In this document: positions 13,939-27,700 of the stretch, piece by piece
How positions within the stretch are numbered: the stretch's first letter is position 1
Layout: each line of letters begins with the position of its first letter
From: Strix aluco
Taxonomy: Eukaryota > Chordata > Aves > Strigiformes > Strigidae
Direction of reading: 5' to 3'
Length of the DNA stretch: 64,000 nt
Assembly: GCF_031877795.1 (NCBI RefSeq)
Contig: NC_133935.1
Location: 77,828,303 to 77,892,302, forward strand
Notes under the pieces: generated by a model
The model's database searches: none
What the model saw: only the letters and a program-made list of their open reading frames with translations
What the model was told of the DNA's origin: nothing
Program-made: the position numbers and the translations under genes

Positions 13939-16759
13939 CCAGGCTCACAGCAGCCTTGCTCTCTGTGTGCTCCTGCTCTCATCACACACACAAACATGAA
14001 AGGATTTCCTGGAGCTCTCTACCTGACTAAGCTCTTGTGGGCAGGAGAAGCCATGTTTGTACAGTTCCTGCCTGCAAGCAGAATTGTCCCATCTCTGGAC
14101 TGCAGAATGGTGTGAAGACTTCTCATCCATTTTATCTGCTCCTGTACTTCCCAGGGCAAACTGTTTTGGCTGAAGGTGTGGAGGCTGGATAGATTCTAAT
14201 CAGGTTTCTTAGCAGAGATCGGGACACTGAGTACAACACTCAGAGCCCCAGACTTATAATAAATGTACCAATTTGTAGGTCATGTGTACGGCCTTGTCCA
14301 TTTATATTAAAGAAAATATTTAATATAGTCCTACATACACAGCTTTCATAAGCTTGCACTACAGTTTGCTTGAAGTCAACAACATATCGGTATGGATGTC
14401 ACACCACAAGTATTTATTCCTACCATACACATCTGAAGTGACTTGGCTGAGCTGCCTGCTTAACCTTTTCCATTCATAATACCTGGGGGAGGTGAATGGA
14501 CTGAGTCTGTGCCACAACGTTTTAATATCATCTCCAAGCTCTTCTTGTTAAGTCTTTTAGGCAGACTCTAAGTTCAGCCTCTGGCCCAAACAGTGCTGTT
14601 AGGAAGATTTCTGTGAGTGCAATTGCTGTATGTATTGTCAGCACAAAGATAAAGTAGGAGGCACCTGCCTCCCCTCAGTTAAATGGAAATAGGCAAGCCC
14701 TGTGGGCAGGGAGTTCATTATTTCAGCACTGAGTGTGAAACTGGAAAGAAGCTACACTCATATGCAAAATGTGAGAAAATAGAAAAGGAATAGTTAACCA
14801 TGTAGAAATGCCAGCAAATTCTCAGAGATGCATTTTATCCCAGATGAGAATATGAACTAAGAGGATGACCCATACATTTTAAAGTCAGAGAGTGTATTAT
14901 AGTCTTTTGGGACAGTCACCTGTATTGCATAGGTTGCACTCGTGCAACATGGTCATGTATATTCACATGGCTGGGTTTTGGCCCATTTTTCTCAAGGTTT
15001 CTCTGTTTTCTTCCCTTAAGCTGAATGTAATTAGAGATGGGATCAAGGTTGTGAAGCACAGAGTTACATCTAATGGACCTCACAAGCAAGGGACTTTGCA
15101 ATTAACATTTGCAGCTGGACCATCCACAGGCCTCATTTTTTAATTCATTCTAACTTCACAAAGTAACTAGAGAATTGTTCCACATTAAGAATTTGGCTGG
15201 TGCTACATGCCTGGTGAAACAGCCTTATCCCTGCAGTCCCACTGTGGAGGTGTATCTTGTAGCCAAGGCCTTAGCCTATGGTGAGCCATAGCTAAAGGCT
15301 TGGGGAAATTTGTCTCTAATCTAGAACAATGATTTTTTATTATTTATTTTACCATGTAAGATTTTTGCCTGAACTAGTCTCCCCATTTAACTCCTACTTC
15401 TCATTAACCACAATTAAAAGAGCAAAATGTTTGTGATTGTGAGACCCAGACTAACTGCTTCTGACCCACTGCAGCCCTGTGGTGATTTGGGTTATATTAC
15501 AAGAATGCTGAAGTGACTGAGACCTCTGTTGATCTACACAGATGGTGTTTTGGTTACAGATGGGATGTGACCCTCAGGTAGGAGAATCTGCATAAAGCAG
15601 TCCTCTTCTGATATACCCTACAGCAACCACTTCAGTCAAAACTATAATTACAAAGGATGTTTTTATGAGACTGTAGAAGTTACTGATGTTATAGACATGA
15701 GCAGCATCTAACGAACACCAACTTGTTGTTGGTAATGGCTCATGAGAGCTCAGCCATTCACAAATCTCACACCCACCATTTCTAAGTCCTACACCAGTGT
15801 TTTTCCACTGCTAGGAGTAGTTCACTATACCGTTATAGTTGGGAAAACATAGTAGCAATGTCACAAACCTGTCAGCATAGACACAAAACAGGAAGGAGAT
15901 AAAGACCTTGTCTAAAACTGGAGAGAAAATATAACATTTCAATTTTGCAGTTTGGATTAAACAATTAGTATTATATTCAAAAGCACTAAGCCAGTGGAAG
16001 GATAATAAACACTTTTTGTTATATACATATGCGTGCTTTTTTCCCCTGTGGACAGGAGAAATTCTCAGGACAAGACTGGAAGGGAAAGTGAAGGGTCCAC
16101 CCTACACAGCACTTAGGTAGTCTAATGGGGATAAAGTCTTAACCAAGAAAGGCAGAAGTTACATCTTGGCCTGAAAAGACAACAAGGGAGGTAAAGTATC
16201 AACAAATCCCACAAAAGATAAATTGCTTTTATCAGGACCACCATCTAACAGATTAGCAGTAACCATCCTTCTGAAAAGATGCCTAGGGAAGTTATTATAG
16301 ACTCATAACTGTTGCCACAGTCCTTTCTGGCTTAAATAATATAATATCATGTTGGGTTTTTTGGTTTGTTTTTTTTTCTGGGCTTGAGTTTTCTTTTGTT
16401 TTTTTTGTTTTTAACTGAGAATGCCCCTTCTTCCCTAGTGTGTGGTGGAAACAGTGAGAAGCAAAGATCATCCTGATTTTTGGTGACTTCTGTAAGAAGA
16501 TGGGAGAGACGCTCAAGTTCCCATGCTGAGTATGAACACTTTTATGCTGTTAATTCACCATAAGTAGAATCATCAGCAAACTGATGTTTAAAACACCACG
16601 TCTCCAAACTGATGAGATATTCGATGACACATCTTACCTAGCTCTGGCATTTACAGGGAAATGCAAAGGAATAACTAACAAAGGAATGATGAAAGGCAGG
16701 TACCTGAACTTGGAGCAGTGATCTCAGAAGTGTACAAAAGAAATTAGTTTAATTTTTTC

Positions 16760-16760
<1 letters not shown>

Positions 16761-16788
<28 letters not shown>
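16761..16788. repeat. (ATT)n microsatellite
   Basis: An uninterrupted ATT run of 28 bp, about nine units, in intergenic DNA. Confidence 0.95.
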
Positions 16789-16793
<5 letters not shown>

Positions 16794-17509
16794 CTTCTTA
16801 ATGCATGAACTTTCTAGAAGGGTGAATGCCCTGGCCTTAAATCCAACCTCAATTTCTCTTATGCAAGAACATGCATTCCACTAAGAGAAAGAAGCAAATT
16901 ATGTACTTTAAAGCTAGTCCCGTGTCTAATGCAAGAATTCTTGTTTAGATAATTCAACAAGTCACACGAGCTTTCCACTGAAGTCAGCAGGACAGCTCAC
17001 ACAAGATGCTCATGTGCCCTAAATTTGCAAGATACTGATCTCATACATTCTTTATTTATTTATGTATTGTTATGACATTCTTGTTTCCGTCTTATATTTG
17101 TATCTTCCTTGTACTTTAAACAAAGACTCTGTCCACTTTATGCCTATGATTGTGCATAGAGGGCAAGACAAGTATCAAGTTTCAGCATGGACTAGAGTAA
17201 GAAAAATCTATCATTAGTCCATTTTCATAGGTCTCACAGTAAAAAATAATGTCACCAATAGAAAAAGAGAGTCACGTGTGTCTTACATTACCCCACATTC
17301 GTCTTTCTAGCACTGATTGTAAATGCTGCTCTGTGGTTATGAAATATATTCATTTATGTGCTAGAAAAGTGTTCTGAGAAACTTCATGAGTCACTGAACA
17401 GCTTACAGTTTGTTTTGATTGCTGGGCATATGTTTTTGTGACAGGCAACACACTACCAAACACAGCTGTTTAAAAACCAGTGTACAATGTGCAGGTACAT
17501 GAAGGACAC

Positions 17510-17560
17510 AAAAGAAAAAAAAAAAAAGAAAAGAATCTCCTCCACCACCACCACCACCCC
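17510..17560. repeat. A-rich tract joined to (CCA)5
   Basis: An A-rich stretch (17510-17534) is followed within a few bases by five CCA units ending in C4 (17541-17560). Confidence 0.88.
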
Positions 17561-18900
17561 CGCTCCGACAACTGGCAATTTTTGTCTTTTTCTATCAGGA
17601 CTCTCTCAATATTCATCGATTTTAAAATCCTGCACATGGGGTCTGAGAAGATCAGCTTTCCTTTTTTTTAAACTTTTCTTCATAGAAAAATAGAAAGAAA
17701 CTGGACTTTAAAAGCTAAGAAACCAAGTTACCGAACAAAAGAGAATCTCAAACTTACCCACTGATTTTTTTGTAAAAGCCATTTTGCTTTTACTGGATTA
17801 AAGTACTGCAACTACCACTCAGTGTGAGAGTGAATTTAGCCGATAACTGGTCCTATCAATTTGCATAGAGAATAAACAACAAAGGTACAAATATCATTTG
17901 GAGCTTGATATATGGGGTTTTTTTCAGCTGATTAACTGTCATTAAATCAATTGTACCTGGTATTATTCTGCAGTGATTCTGTCCAACAGTGGTTTAACTC
18001 CATATATTGCTTATTTATGAATCTGACAGTTTACATTTCAGAAGCAGTATTGTCTTCTCTGGTATGGAGGTGGGGGGTCAGACCCACATTTTAGGGCATG
18101 ACATGGAATAACTCTCCAATACCATGATCAGTTAATCAGTAAATCCAAGAAGATCCACTGATGCTTTTAAACAACATACTCCCCATTCATCCTTTCAAGC
18201 TTTTCCCCCAACTGTCAAGAGAGCTGAGGGACTAGAGGTCATTCTGGCTATTCTTTCACACCACATGAATGTGTTCTAAGCTTTATGGACTATTAGATTT
18301 CTGGGATATTTACCTTATTTGCATATGTGAAAAAGTAAAACCTAAATCTTTATTTTGGGGTTTTTGACAATTAGATAAAAACCTGGAGGATCTGAGATGA
18401 AAGTTTTTCTTTTCCCCATGAGTACTGCTTACTCTTTTTTTGGGAAGTGAATTAATACTGAACATGATGTTATCTAATGGAAATACTGAGTTTTTTCCCC
18501 TCCCCCAAAATATCAATAAACTAGAGATCAACTCATGCAACAGGGAAATACCCCGAAGAAAAGACTTCAACCACTCTTGCAGAACTGGAAACCAATTATG
18601 AGTTGTCAGTGTGAATGCAATATGTCATAAAGCCCAGGTGTCCCATATGTTGCTCATTCAATGCCCATGTCCATGGCTGAGGTCCAAAGGCTGAGGAGTG
18701 GGATGAGCAGCTCCACTCACCCAAGGATCCTCTCAGCAGTACAGCATGCCGGGTGAGCAGGCTCTGAGTATGCACACTTGGGAGTCATCAGTGGGCTCAC
18801 GTGGAATGGTACAGACCTTTACCTGTGAATTAACTTCACGGGCTTTATTGTATCCAGAATATAAAGAAGTGTGGTTATATAATAGTCCTTTTTCTAAAAA

Positions 18901-18917
18901 CAAACAAACAAACAAAC
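18901..18917. repeat. (CAAA)4 short repeat
   Basis: Four CAAA units after an A5 run. Confidence 0.85.
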
Positions 18918-20175
18918 TGGAAGAATTATTTCATAGCCTTTACCTAGCAAGTCACAAACATGACTGATCTCTTTGGAGAGAGCCTGGTTTCACAGTGGAG
19001 TTGCTAGGTATATCATCAGCTTTCCTTACACTGCACTCTAATTTCACAAATTATTTATTGACTTTCATTTGTGGATTACACTGGACCTCCATACTTCATA
19101 CAAACTGAAATACATTTATTTCCTCAGACATATTAGAGACAAATGATTTGCTTTGGAAAGAGGTGGGAATACGGCTGGAGTCTTTTCTTTACAATCTTTG
19201 TAATATGGATATGGAATTGTTACAAAGAACAAAGCATCACACTTTTAGTAGTTATTTAATTTCCCTGTGAAGGTTTGATGTGTCACCAAGTGTCACATAA
19301 GTCCTGAGATGACATAGTGATTCAAATAGGACTTTACTGATAATTTTGCCATTTGCTGAAATAACTTGAAAAATTCTCATAGAGAACATAGTTTTTCCTT
19401 TTTATTTTTCCTTTTTTGGCATGAGGAAAATTGCAATAACTCATTTTAAGACTTTAAGGTATCATTCTTAAAAATGGTATTTTTTATCTTTTTTTTAAAA
19501 GCATGAATATATGCAACCCCAACATAATAAAAGACAAAATTAACAGTGATATCTCAAACATAAAGTAACTTTGAAAAGGCGCGTAACAGAAATCCCACTG
19601 TAGACACCAATGTATTAGCTGTTAAATATTTTTATTCAGTGAGAATATTTAAATATATACTTGGCTTTATGCATGCTCAGTGTTTCCCCCAGCAATATAG
19701 TGAAACAAGTGCCAAATTTAAAGCGTTTCAGTTCTATGGTTTTCAGACAACAGACTGCAACAATTGTTTGGTGGACCAACCAGATGGCACTACTAGAAAC
19801 CTCAGAAAGCTTTTCCATAAATACCTTTTCTACTTTCAGAACAAATGTTTCTTGAATTTCTACAACCAGAAATGAAGATGAGGCTTGTGTCTTTTAATTG
19901 TTGTAACTCACTCTTTGTAATACAAAAGAGGTAGAGAGAGAGCATGCTACATATGTTCTACCTCTATCAATCACAGTTGCTGAGTCAAAAGGACAATCAG
20001 TAATCCACTTGGCATAGTGCTATCATCCACAGCAGTATAATAAAAAGACAAGAATTCTTCAGTTTTAGCTCTGCTTGGGAGAAAAAAAGAACAAAAAATA
20101 ACAGAATTTTCTTCTAATATCCATAATTTATAACTGTACAGATTTAATTCATATTTTACTAACTGAAATAGTCAA

Positions 20176-21624
20176 TTGGGACCAAATGGGATACACTTGA
20201 GGGTGCTGAAGGAGCTGGCTTGGGTGCTCATCAAGCTGCTTTCCATCATTTACCAGCAGTCTTGCCTGACCGGTGAGGTCCCAACAGATTGGAAATTGGC
20301 CAATGTGACGCCCAGATATAAGAAGGGTCAGAAGGATGATCCAGGAAATTACAGGCCTGTCAGATTAACTTCGGTGCCTGGGAAGCTGATGGAGCAGCTC
20401 ATCCTGAGTACCATCATACAACATGTGTGGGACAACCAGATGATCAGGCCCAGTCAGCATGGGTTTATGAAAGGCAGGTCCTGCTTGACAAAGCTGATCT
20501 CCTTCTATGACAGGGTGACCTGCTTATTGGATGAGGGAAAGGCTGTGGATGTTGTCTACCTTGACTTCAGTAAGGCCTTTGACACTGTTTCCCACAGCAT
20601 TCTCCTGGTGAAACTGGCTGCTCGCGGCTTGGATGGGCACACGCTTTGCTGGGTAAAAAACTGGCTGGATGGCCGGGCCCAAAGAGTTGTGGTGAACGGA
20701 GTTACATCTGGTTGGTGGCCAGTCACGAGTGGTGTCCCCCAAGGCTCGGTGTTGGGGCCACTCCTATTTAACATCTTTATTGATGATCTAGATGAGGGGA
20801 TCAAGTGTACCCTCAGAAAGTTTGCAGCTGACACCAAGTTGGATGGGAGTGTTGATCTGCTCGAGGGTAGGGAGGCTCTGCAGAGAGATCTGGACAGGCT
20901 GGAGCGATGGGCTAAGGCCAACTGTAGGAGTTTCAATAAGGCCAAATGCTGGGTGCTGCCCTTGGGCCACAACAACCCCCAGCAGTGCTACAGGCTTGGG
21001 GAGGAGTGGCTGGAGAGCTGCCAGTCAGAGAGGGACCTGGGGGTGTTGATTGACAGCCAGCTGAACATGAGCCAGCAGTGTGCCCAGGTGGCCAAGAAGG
21101 CCAATGGCATCCTGGCTTGCATCAGAAATAGCGTGGCCAGCAGGGACAGGGAAGTGATCTTACCCCTGCACTCGGCACTGGTGAGGCCGCACCTCGATGA
21201 CTGTGTTCAGTTTTGGGCCCCTCACTACAAAAAGGACATTGAATCACTTGAGCGTGTCCAAAGAAGGGCAACGAAGCTGGTGAAGGGTCTGGAGCACATG
21301 TTTTATGAGGAGTGGGTGAAGGAACTGAGGTTGTTTAGTCTGGAGAAGAGGAGGCTGAGAGGAGACCTCATTACCCTCTACAGCTACCTGAAAGGAGGTT
21401 GCAGAGAACTGGGGATGAGTCTCTTTAACCAAGTAACAAGCGATAGGACAAGAGGTAATGGCCTCAAGTTGTGCCAGGGAAGGTTTAGGCTCAATATTAG
21501 GAAGCATTTCTTTACAGAACGGGTTGTTAAGCTTTGGAATGGGCTGCCCAGGGAGGTGGTGGAGTCCCCATCCCTGGAGGTGTTTAAGAGTAGGGTTGAC
21601 ATAGCGCTGAGGGATATGGTGTAG
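20176..21624 (+). CDS. CR1 reverse transcriptase C-terminal frame (482 codons, catalytic Asp replaced)
   Basis: One open frame holds most of the CR1 RT domain and its C-terminal region. It includes the fingers segment [11 protein letters not shown], motif [14 protein letters not shown] (residues about 128-140) and [20 protein letters not shown], followed by the C-terminal [20 protein letters not shown] and [20 protein letters not shown]. Motif C, normally FADD, reads FAAD (residues about 216-219, codons gca gct gac), so one catalytic aspartate is lost. The ATG is simply the first in the truncated copy; endonuclease and ORF1 are missing. Not expected to make an active enzyme. Confidence 0.85.
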   Translation: MGPNGIHLRVLKELAWVLIKLLSIIYQQSCLTGEVPTDWKLANVTPRYKKGQKDDPGNYRPVRLTSVPGKLMEQLILSTIIQHVWDNQMIRPSQHGFMKGRSCLTKLISFYDRVTCLLDEGKAVDVVYLDFSKAFDTVSHSILLVKLAARGLDGHTLCWVKNWLDGRAQRVVVNGVTSGWWPVTSGVPQGSVLGPLLFNIFIDDLDEGIKCTLRKFAADTKLDGSVDLLEGREALQRDLDRLERWAKANCRSFNKAKCWVLPLGHNNPQQCYRLGEEWLESCQSERDLGVLIDSQLNMSQQCAQVAKKANGILACIRNSVASRDREVILPLHSALVRPHLDDCVQFWAPHYKKDIESLERVQRRATKLVKGLEHMFYEEWVKELRLFSLEKRRLRGDLITLYSYLKGGCRELGMSLFNQVTSDRTRGNGLKLCQGRFRLNIRKHFFTERVVKLWNGLPREVVESPSLEVFKSRVDIALRDMV

Positions 21625-21708
21625 TTGAGAATGGTCAGTGTTAGGTTAATGGTTGGACTAGGTGATCTTCAAGGTCTTTTCCAACCTAGATGATTCTGTG
21701 ATTCTGTG
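20178..21708 (+). mobile_element. CR1 LINE, 5'-truncated, with open RT frame
   Basis: A GC-richer block in AT-rich surroundings. It begins inside the reverse transcriptase ([14 protein letters not shown]) and ends in the avian CR1 3' terminus: a short 3' UTR (GGTTGGACTAGGTGATCTTC) followed by tandem ATTCTGTG-type octamers at 21691-21708. No poly(A) tail is present, as expected for CR1, and I see no clear target-site duplication. The body shows little decay, so the insertion is probably fairly young. Confidence 0.95.
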
Positions 21709-24700
21709 AAATATATAAAAAATATTACATTCAGCAAACGTTATTTCTTCTCAAGTTCTATCATGTTTTCTTAAGGTTAGCTCAACAATAGCAGAACCCA
21801 AGATGAAAGATAAATCACCTTTAAAAATTTAAACATGAATTGTAGGAAAACATAAGATAAAATATCAGTGAAATCACTTAAAAAATATTCAGATTATTTT
21901 ATAATCTGTTTCCCACCAGCTGCATCTGGTTCTATTTCATCTAAATGCAAGTTGGACATCTATAACCTCTGAGTTAGTAACAGATGTTGTCATGAAGTTC
22001 AACATTTTTACATAAGCAAAAGCTAAACAAATTAATTTCAGGCCACCCAATGTTTCCAAAAGGCAATTGCCTGGCACTGCCAAAGATTGTATTACTCCAT
22101 GCGAAACTATATCCAGACACTCTAGACATACTTTTCAAATTTTATTATTTGTGGCTTTAATTATGAATTTCATCTGTCAGGTTTTCCTCCGACCAGGGGT
22201 GAGTAATGCCATCAAGTACAGAGACTGAGTATAGTTCTGGAGTGTGTTTGTGTGTAGAAATATTTGAAAGATACCTGCAGTCGTGGCGAGCAGCACCACC
22301 ATAGCTGCACTGCTGAGCACAGGGGTTGAAGTGTGCTATCTGCCTGCATGGACTAGGAGGGAGGAAAAATTAATCAGATAAGCAGGTGGCAAAGAACAAT
22401 CATCACTGTCCTAAATGGTGAGATGTGAACAGTATGGATACTAACCTCACTGGATATCAGCATGAACTTCTGAGAGTCTCTGCTTGTGCACTGCACTCTA
22501 TGCATCATGCATACAGAGCCTGGCATCTCGTGGCTTTATATTCTTACATGGTTCACTGGCTTCAAGCTTCTTGTTGCCATTAGCCTAAAGAGCGACTATC
22601 TTTTCTAGTGTGGTTAATATCCCCCCAAAGTGGTTACTTTCCTTAATAAAATATGTCTGCTTTTTGGAAGTGCCGAATCCTTCAATCTCCTCTTCCAGTT
22701 TCTGGTCTGAGAGGCAAATGTTTGGCAGTCTTGAAAGTCCAGACTCCTCCTTATGTAATTATGATGTATAATAACAGTGTCAGGAGAAAGCAGTACAAAC
22801 AGACCTCTAAGATAGTTCATCCGTTATGAGTAACATGGTAGGAAGAAACTGAATATCTACCTAAAATTTACATATAACCTCACTGGTATACTACTGATTG
22901 AACCACTTTGCATTTCTGATTTGCTCAGAATTAAAATCAGCTATTTGTTTCAGCAACTGCAAATTTAAGTTTACGAGGAATTAAAGCTAAGTATGTCTGA
23001 TAACCTATAAAGCTATAGCCATTAAATTCCCTATAGTTTTAATAAGAGATTCTGTATCTGTTGGAGAAAGGTTATGTCCAGTAAGGCACTCATTCCATGT
23101 TGCTGTTAAAAATTAACTCGCTTGGCTTTATTTTTTGATACAGGTTCATTACACATGTTATAAACTTTGGAAAAAAACCCCACAGTGCAGAAAGATACTA
23201 ACATAAAGCAATGAAAAAATATTGTGTTCTCTAATGGTAATCAATTCAATCATGCATATTTTTTGTTACTTTTTAAAGGATTTATAAACTGGGAATTTTG
23301 GTCAGTTGGTTGGTTGGGTTTAGTGGGGAAAAAAAAACCAAAACGACAGAAGTATTCCACTGTTACCATTGTCATCATCATCTGCACTGTTTTGGAACTT
23401 GATTCTGGGATCCACAGGACTGTGTAAATCAGCTGAATTATAAATTAACGGGCAAAAACCTCAGCTATGATGAAGGCAGCCCAGGGTCTTTGTTACAGCA
23501 GGGTGAATACAGCTGAGGTATAAAATATAGCATTCTGCACTATTCTGTAAATTTTAACTGTCTATTTAATCTATTAAAAAAAAAGAAAAAAATCCCTCTG
23601 GTAACAAAATATCCATTTACATGAGACAGCTTCTGGAAACAATAAAGGTGCCTATCTGTGCAGCTCCCAGGATAGGTTTACATTCAGAACAAGGCCAGTT
23701 TCTATTTAAGACATTTCACTCAACTACAGATCCTAAAAAACCCAGTATCACACTGTAGGCTCTCCTTCATGCTCTGCAAAGGAGGCCTTGCATTCAGGCT
23801 GCTTTAAAGCATGATTTTATTCATGTCATCTGCCACAGAAAAGCACAGCAAGGTTGTTTGACCTTGTGAAAGCAAAGTATACTGGCACGTTGTTAGAAGC
23901 CCATGGGTAGTATCTAAAAGGCATAAAAATATTTATGTCCACATGCATACTTCCCCCCAAAATCTTAATGCCTCACAATCTTAGCTTAACACCTACATTC
24001 CCCAAGAGGTGTGGAAGGAATTGAAAGCTATTCTCTCTGACTTATGTTTTTTCTCAGTGAAATTTTAGACATCTGAAAACCCAGATATGACGTAGCTCAT
24101 TGAATTCCCTGCTGTAAATAGAGGGAGTCAGGAGAGAGAGATACACCAGTTTGCTCCATTTAGGTGTACAGCTCTTCCCATCACTCCCAGAGAATCCCCA
24201 GGCAGTGCTGGCTTTGCCTGGCAATCCCAGTAGCCTGGCAGATACACCTCAGGGAGAGTGGCAGGCTTTGTAACTACAAATCACTTTCCTATCTGCTTTC
24301 CTCTTGGCCATGTTACTCTCACTTTCTGGCTGCACAGCAAGTCAGATCCAAGAAAAGAACACTTTCTTAACTGTACCATGAGCTGACAGTTAAAGCAGTG
24401 TCCAGCTGATCCTCAAAATAAGCTGTCTTAACACTGTTCTTCCATGCAATAGCTACAGGATTATGCAAAGTTGGATACAATCAGAAGTGGATATGGAATT
24501 TTTGGTGGAATCTATGAGCAACATAGTTTTCAAGCAATAAAATAGTTTGCTAAAACTAAAGCTGGCTCTCAATCCTACTTCCAAGTACTAAGTGCTTAGG
24601 TTTAAGCACAGCTGCTTTCCTTGTGGATGGGGAGAATTTTAATTCACTGAAAATTAAGGATGTGTTTTAAACCTTGACACTGTGTGACTTGCTAGATTGG

Positions 24701-27700
24701 AATTGGACATAAATATTAAAAATCAGACAAAGAAAAACTCAAGTGATTAATGGCATAAATATCATACTCCAAAATGTCCCAGAAACATTGTCTAATTTTA
24801 GAATCCGAAATCATATCACCTAAGAACTAAAATGTGACTCAGTCAAAATTTGGGACCCCAAACACTCAGAACTCTGATGTTGAGTATCCTCTGTGCTACT
24901 GCCATATACATAGGTAGAAATACCTAACCTTTACAGAACTCTCTAGATCTTCAAGTTCTACCTAACTCTCCATTTCTTCTCACGCCATAATGAAGTGATA
25001 ACAATTTCTTAAAAGAAAAAGAAGTAAAATAAATTTTAAAGCTACTTGCTTTTCTGCTTATTGTAGACCTTTCTTCAACAGCCTGATGACAAGACCATTC
25101 AAGGTAGCCATCTAGCTTGTAGGTTAGATTTCATTGCTGCCTCTGTTTGTAAGTACTCAGATTCCCTCTCCCATAGATATCCTCAGACTAAAGACAGATT
25201 AGAAACAGATTTTACACTTTTGAGACAAGTACTTTAAGTGGAAGCACACGACGCAAAGATGAGTAACATCCTCTTCACCATCACCACGACCTCCCCTCTA
25301 CTTTGGAAGGAATTCAGTGCTGGCCCAGACTGTGCTCCAACCACAGCCACCAAAACAAAACTTCTCTCAGGACCTGGAGTTTGGCATCTATTCTGCTATG
25401 TCTACATAGCAATGGCTGTTAAAGCAGACATAAGTCTGTATCACTCCCTAGTAGCTGAGAGCCTAAATTTCACATCTGTCTTCCCTTAGGTGGAATTTAC
25501 TGAGCCCAGACCTTGATCCTAAGAAATAGCTTGATCCAGCAGAACAGAAGAATCAAGTTTTGAATTAATATATCTCCACTTCTTGGTCTGTCATCCTCAT
25601 GCCTCAATTTCAATAGAAAGGTTATGTGTGCAACTGCAACTCTGATCAAAGCCCCAGTAGCTGGTCATCTGAATAGTTCTCTCTCCTCCACTGACTGTAT
25701 TGCTTGGATCTCTACTGATCAGCCTAGGAACACAGACACCTAGGGAATCACCTAGTGCTCACCTGGTGAATCCCACTGCCTATGATTCAGCCCCAGGTTC
25801 TCAAAGTTTTTATGCATGTTATTTCCCACACTGGAATTACCAAAAGATGTCAAAAGCACACCCTGCCATTATATGGAAGTCTTTTATCCTTTGTGAAGAC
25901 TACAGGTAAGCAGGACAGGAGAATGTTCCTAATTTCCAGGACATTTGAAATTAGGTATTACGGTATCTTTCCAGGCAGAGCTGAACCTCAGTTGCCTGTA
26001 ATTTTCTCTTAGAGATAATTTATTATTGAAGATGTAAGAGCTTATATGGCAAACTGACTAACCCTTACTAGAGTGAGTACTAATTGCTTGGACTCTCAAA
26101 ATAGCTTACAACAATACATGCTAACCAGAGATATGAAAACATAGTACTATTAGTCAGTGTTCCAAGCATGTTAATTGCCTTTTCCATAGTGTGCGTGTGT
26201 TTGTATTGCAATGCTCCAAAAATTTATTTTTGATAATCAAGCCACAGAATGGAGGCTGAGATCATGATTCTGGGTTACAAGAAGAGTCTGGGTTAAAGCA
26301 ACAAAAATTAAAATGGAAATTCTGAGATAGCTACCATTCCCAATTCTACATGTTATGTTTTGTTTATGAAATAACTAATTCAGTGACTGGAAAAATAATT
26401 AAAATATTTTCTTGAAAAGGAAGAGTGAATACTACTGAGGTCCTACATTTCGTATTTCCTTTCTCAAAACAGCTGTCAGAAACTACCAGCATTCAGAGCC
26501 CATAAAAAAAACCAAACATGAAATTAATGGATAAAGTAGCAGATGCAGCTCTTACTTAATGTGATAATTCCTCCCTTTGAAAAGGCATACTAGAACAGCA
26601 GTAGAAAATTCTTTTTTGACAAGTCACCTTCCGATCACTAAGGCAGATGGTCAAAGCCTGGGCAGAACCAGCAGCTAGTATAGGAAGCTCCTAAACTCTT
26701 GTCACTGCAGAGTGAACTCATGACTAATTGCAGACAACTACAGTAAGGTGAGACAAATCACAAACATCATTACCATTTCCCCAAGGCAAACACTTACTAC
26801 CAAGTTCAAATATCTGTTCTACAAAACATGGGATGTACACTGGAGATCTAGTCAAGAAAATGCTTGTAACATCCAAAGAAAAAGAAGTTCAAACCCCAAA
26901 AGAAACAGAGGTGTGGTTTTTCTATTAAAAGGGGACACTTTACTAAAAGGCTTCTGGGTTTCTGGACAAGGTTTCAAAAGGAACAGTCTGCATCTGAGAA
27001 TTTGATATTCTCAATCAGGAGAAGAGAGAAATAAATATACATATAAAACATTTAGAAGAAATAGTTAGAATTTAGATAAAATCATTCTCCTGAAAAAGTC
27101 TCATTTTCCTTCCCTCCTCCCCACATACATTTCAGGAACAAAAGCTTCTAATAGCCTACTGGAAAGGGAGATACTGTTTTCAATGTCTTTTGCAACAGGC
27201 AGAGAAAATATTGTACCATTTAGGGTGTGCATCTTGTTCAGTCAAGCATTACAAGGAACACTGGGCTAGTAGATGTGATAGTGAAGGGTTTTTATAAAAT
27301 CAGTGTTACATAACTTCTTGATTTCTGTAGATGGTTAGCAGCAATAGGGCTGCGTTGGACAATGTGAAGTCATGTCTCAAAACAACACAATACGACAGGC
27401 CAATTGTATTCTGGCTTGATTTGCACCAGGGACTAGTATACAATATCTCACTGCAGTGCAGCCATTCCCAAATCAAACTAAGTTCCAGAAGTGGGGGAAG
27501 AAACCCTGTGTTTTCTGAGTGTCAGCTCCTGGTACTTAATGATGAGTATTGTAATACAGAATTTAAATTAAACAGGTACCAGGAAGGGATTTTTGGGTTT
27601 TATTTATTTCTACATCTCAATGGAGTCAGCATACAGAAAACATGATACAATGAATTCAGCATGTGTGGGCAATCATGTAGTTAGGCAGCAATGTTTAATC

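Larger units (their letters stand above)
13943..20177. other. Intergenic, no gene seen
   Basis: Between the solo LTR and the CR1. It contains the ATT and A/CCA simple repeats and a T/G-rich stretch at 16,345-16,412. No coding or RNA features were recognised. Confidence 0.6.

Noticed and set aside
20524..21602. Several open frames on both strands inside the CR1
   Set aside because: Shadows of the 482-codon RT frame in GC-rich DNA.
27331..27645. 104-codon open frame, plus strand
   Set aside because: No recognisable domain; ordinary length for chance in this AT content.
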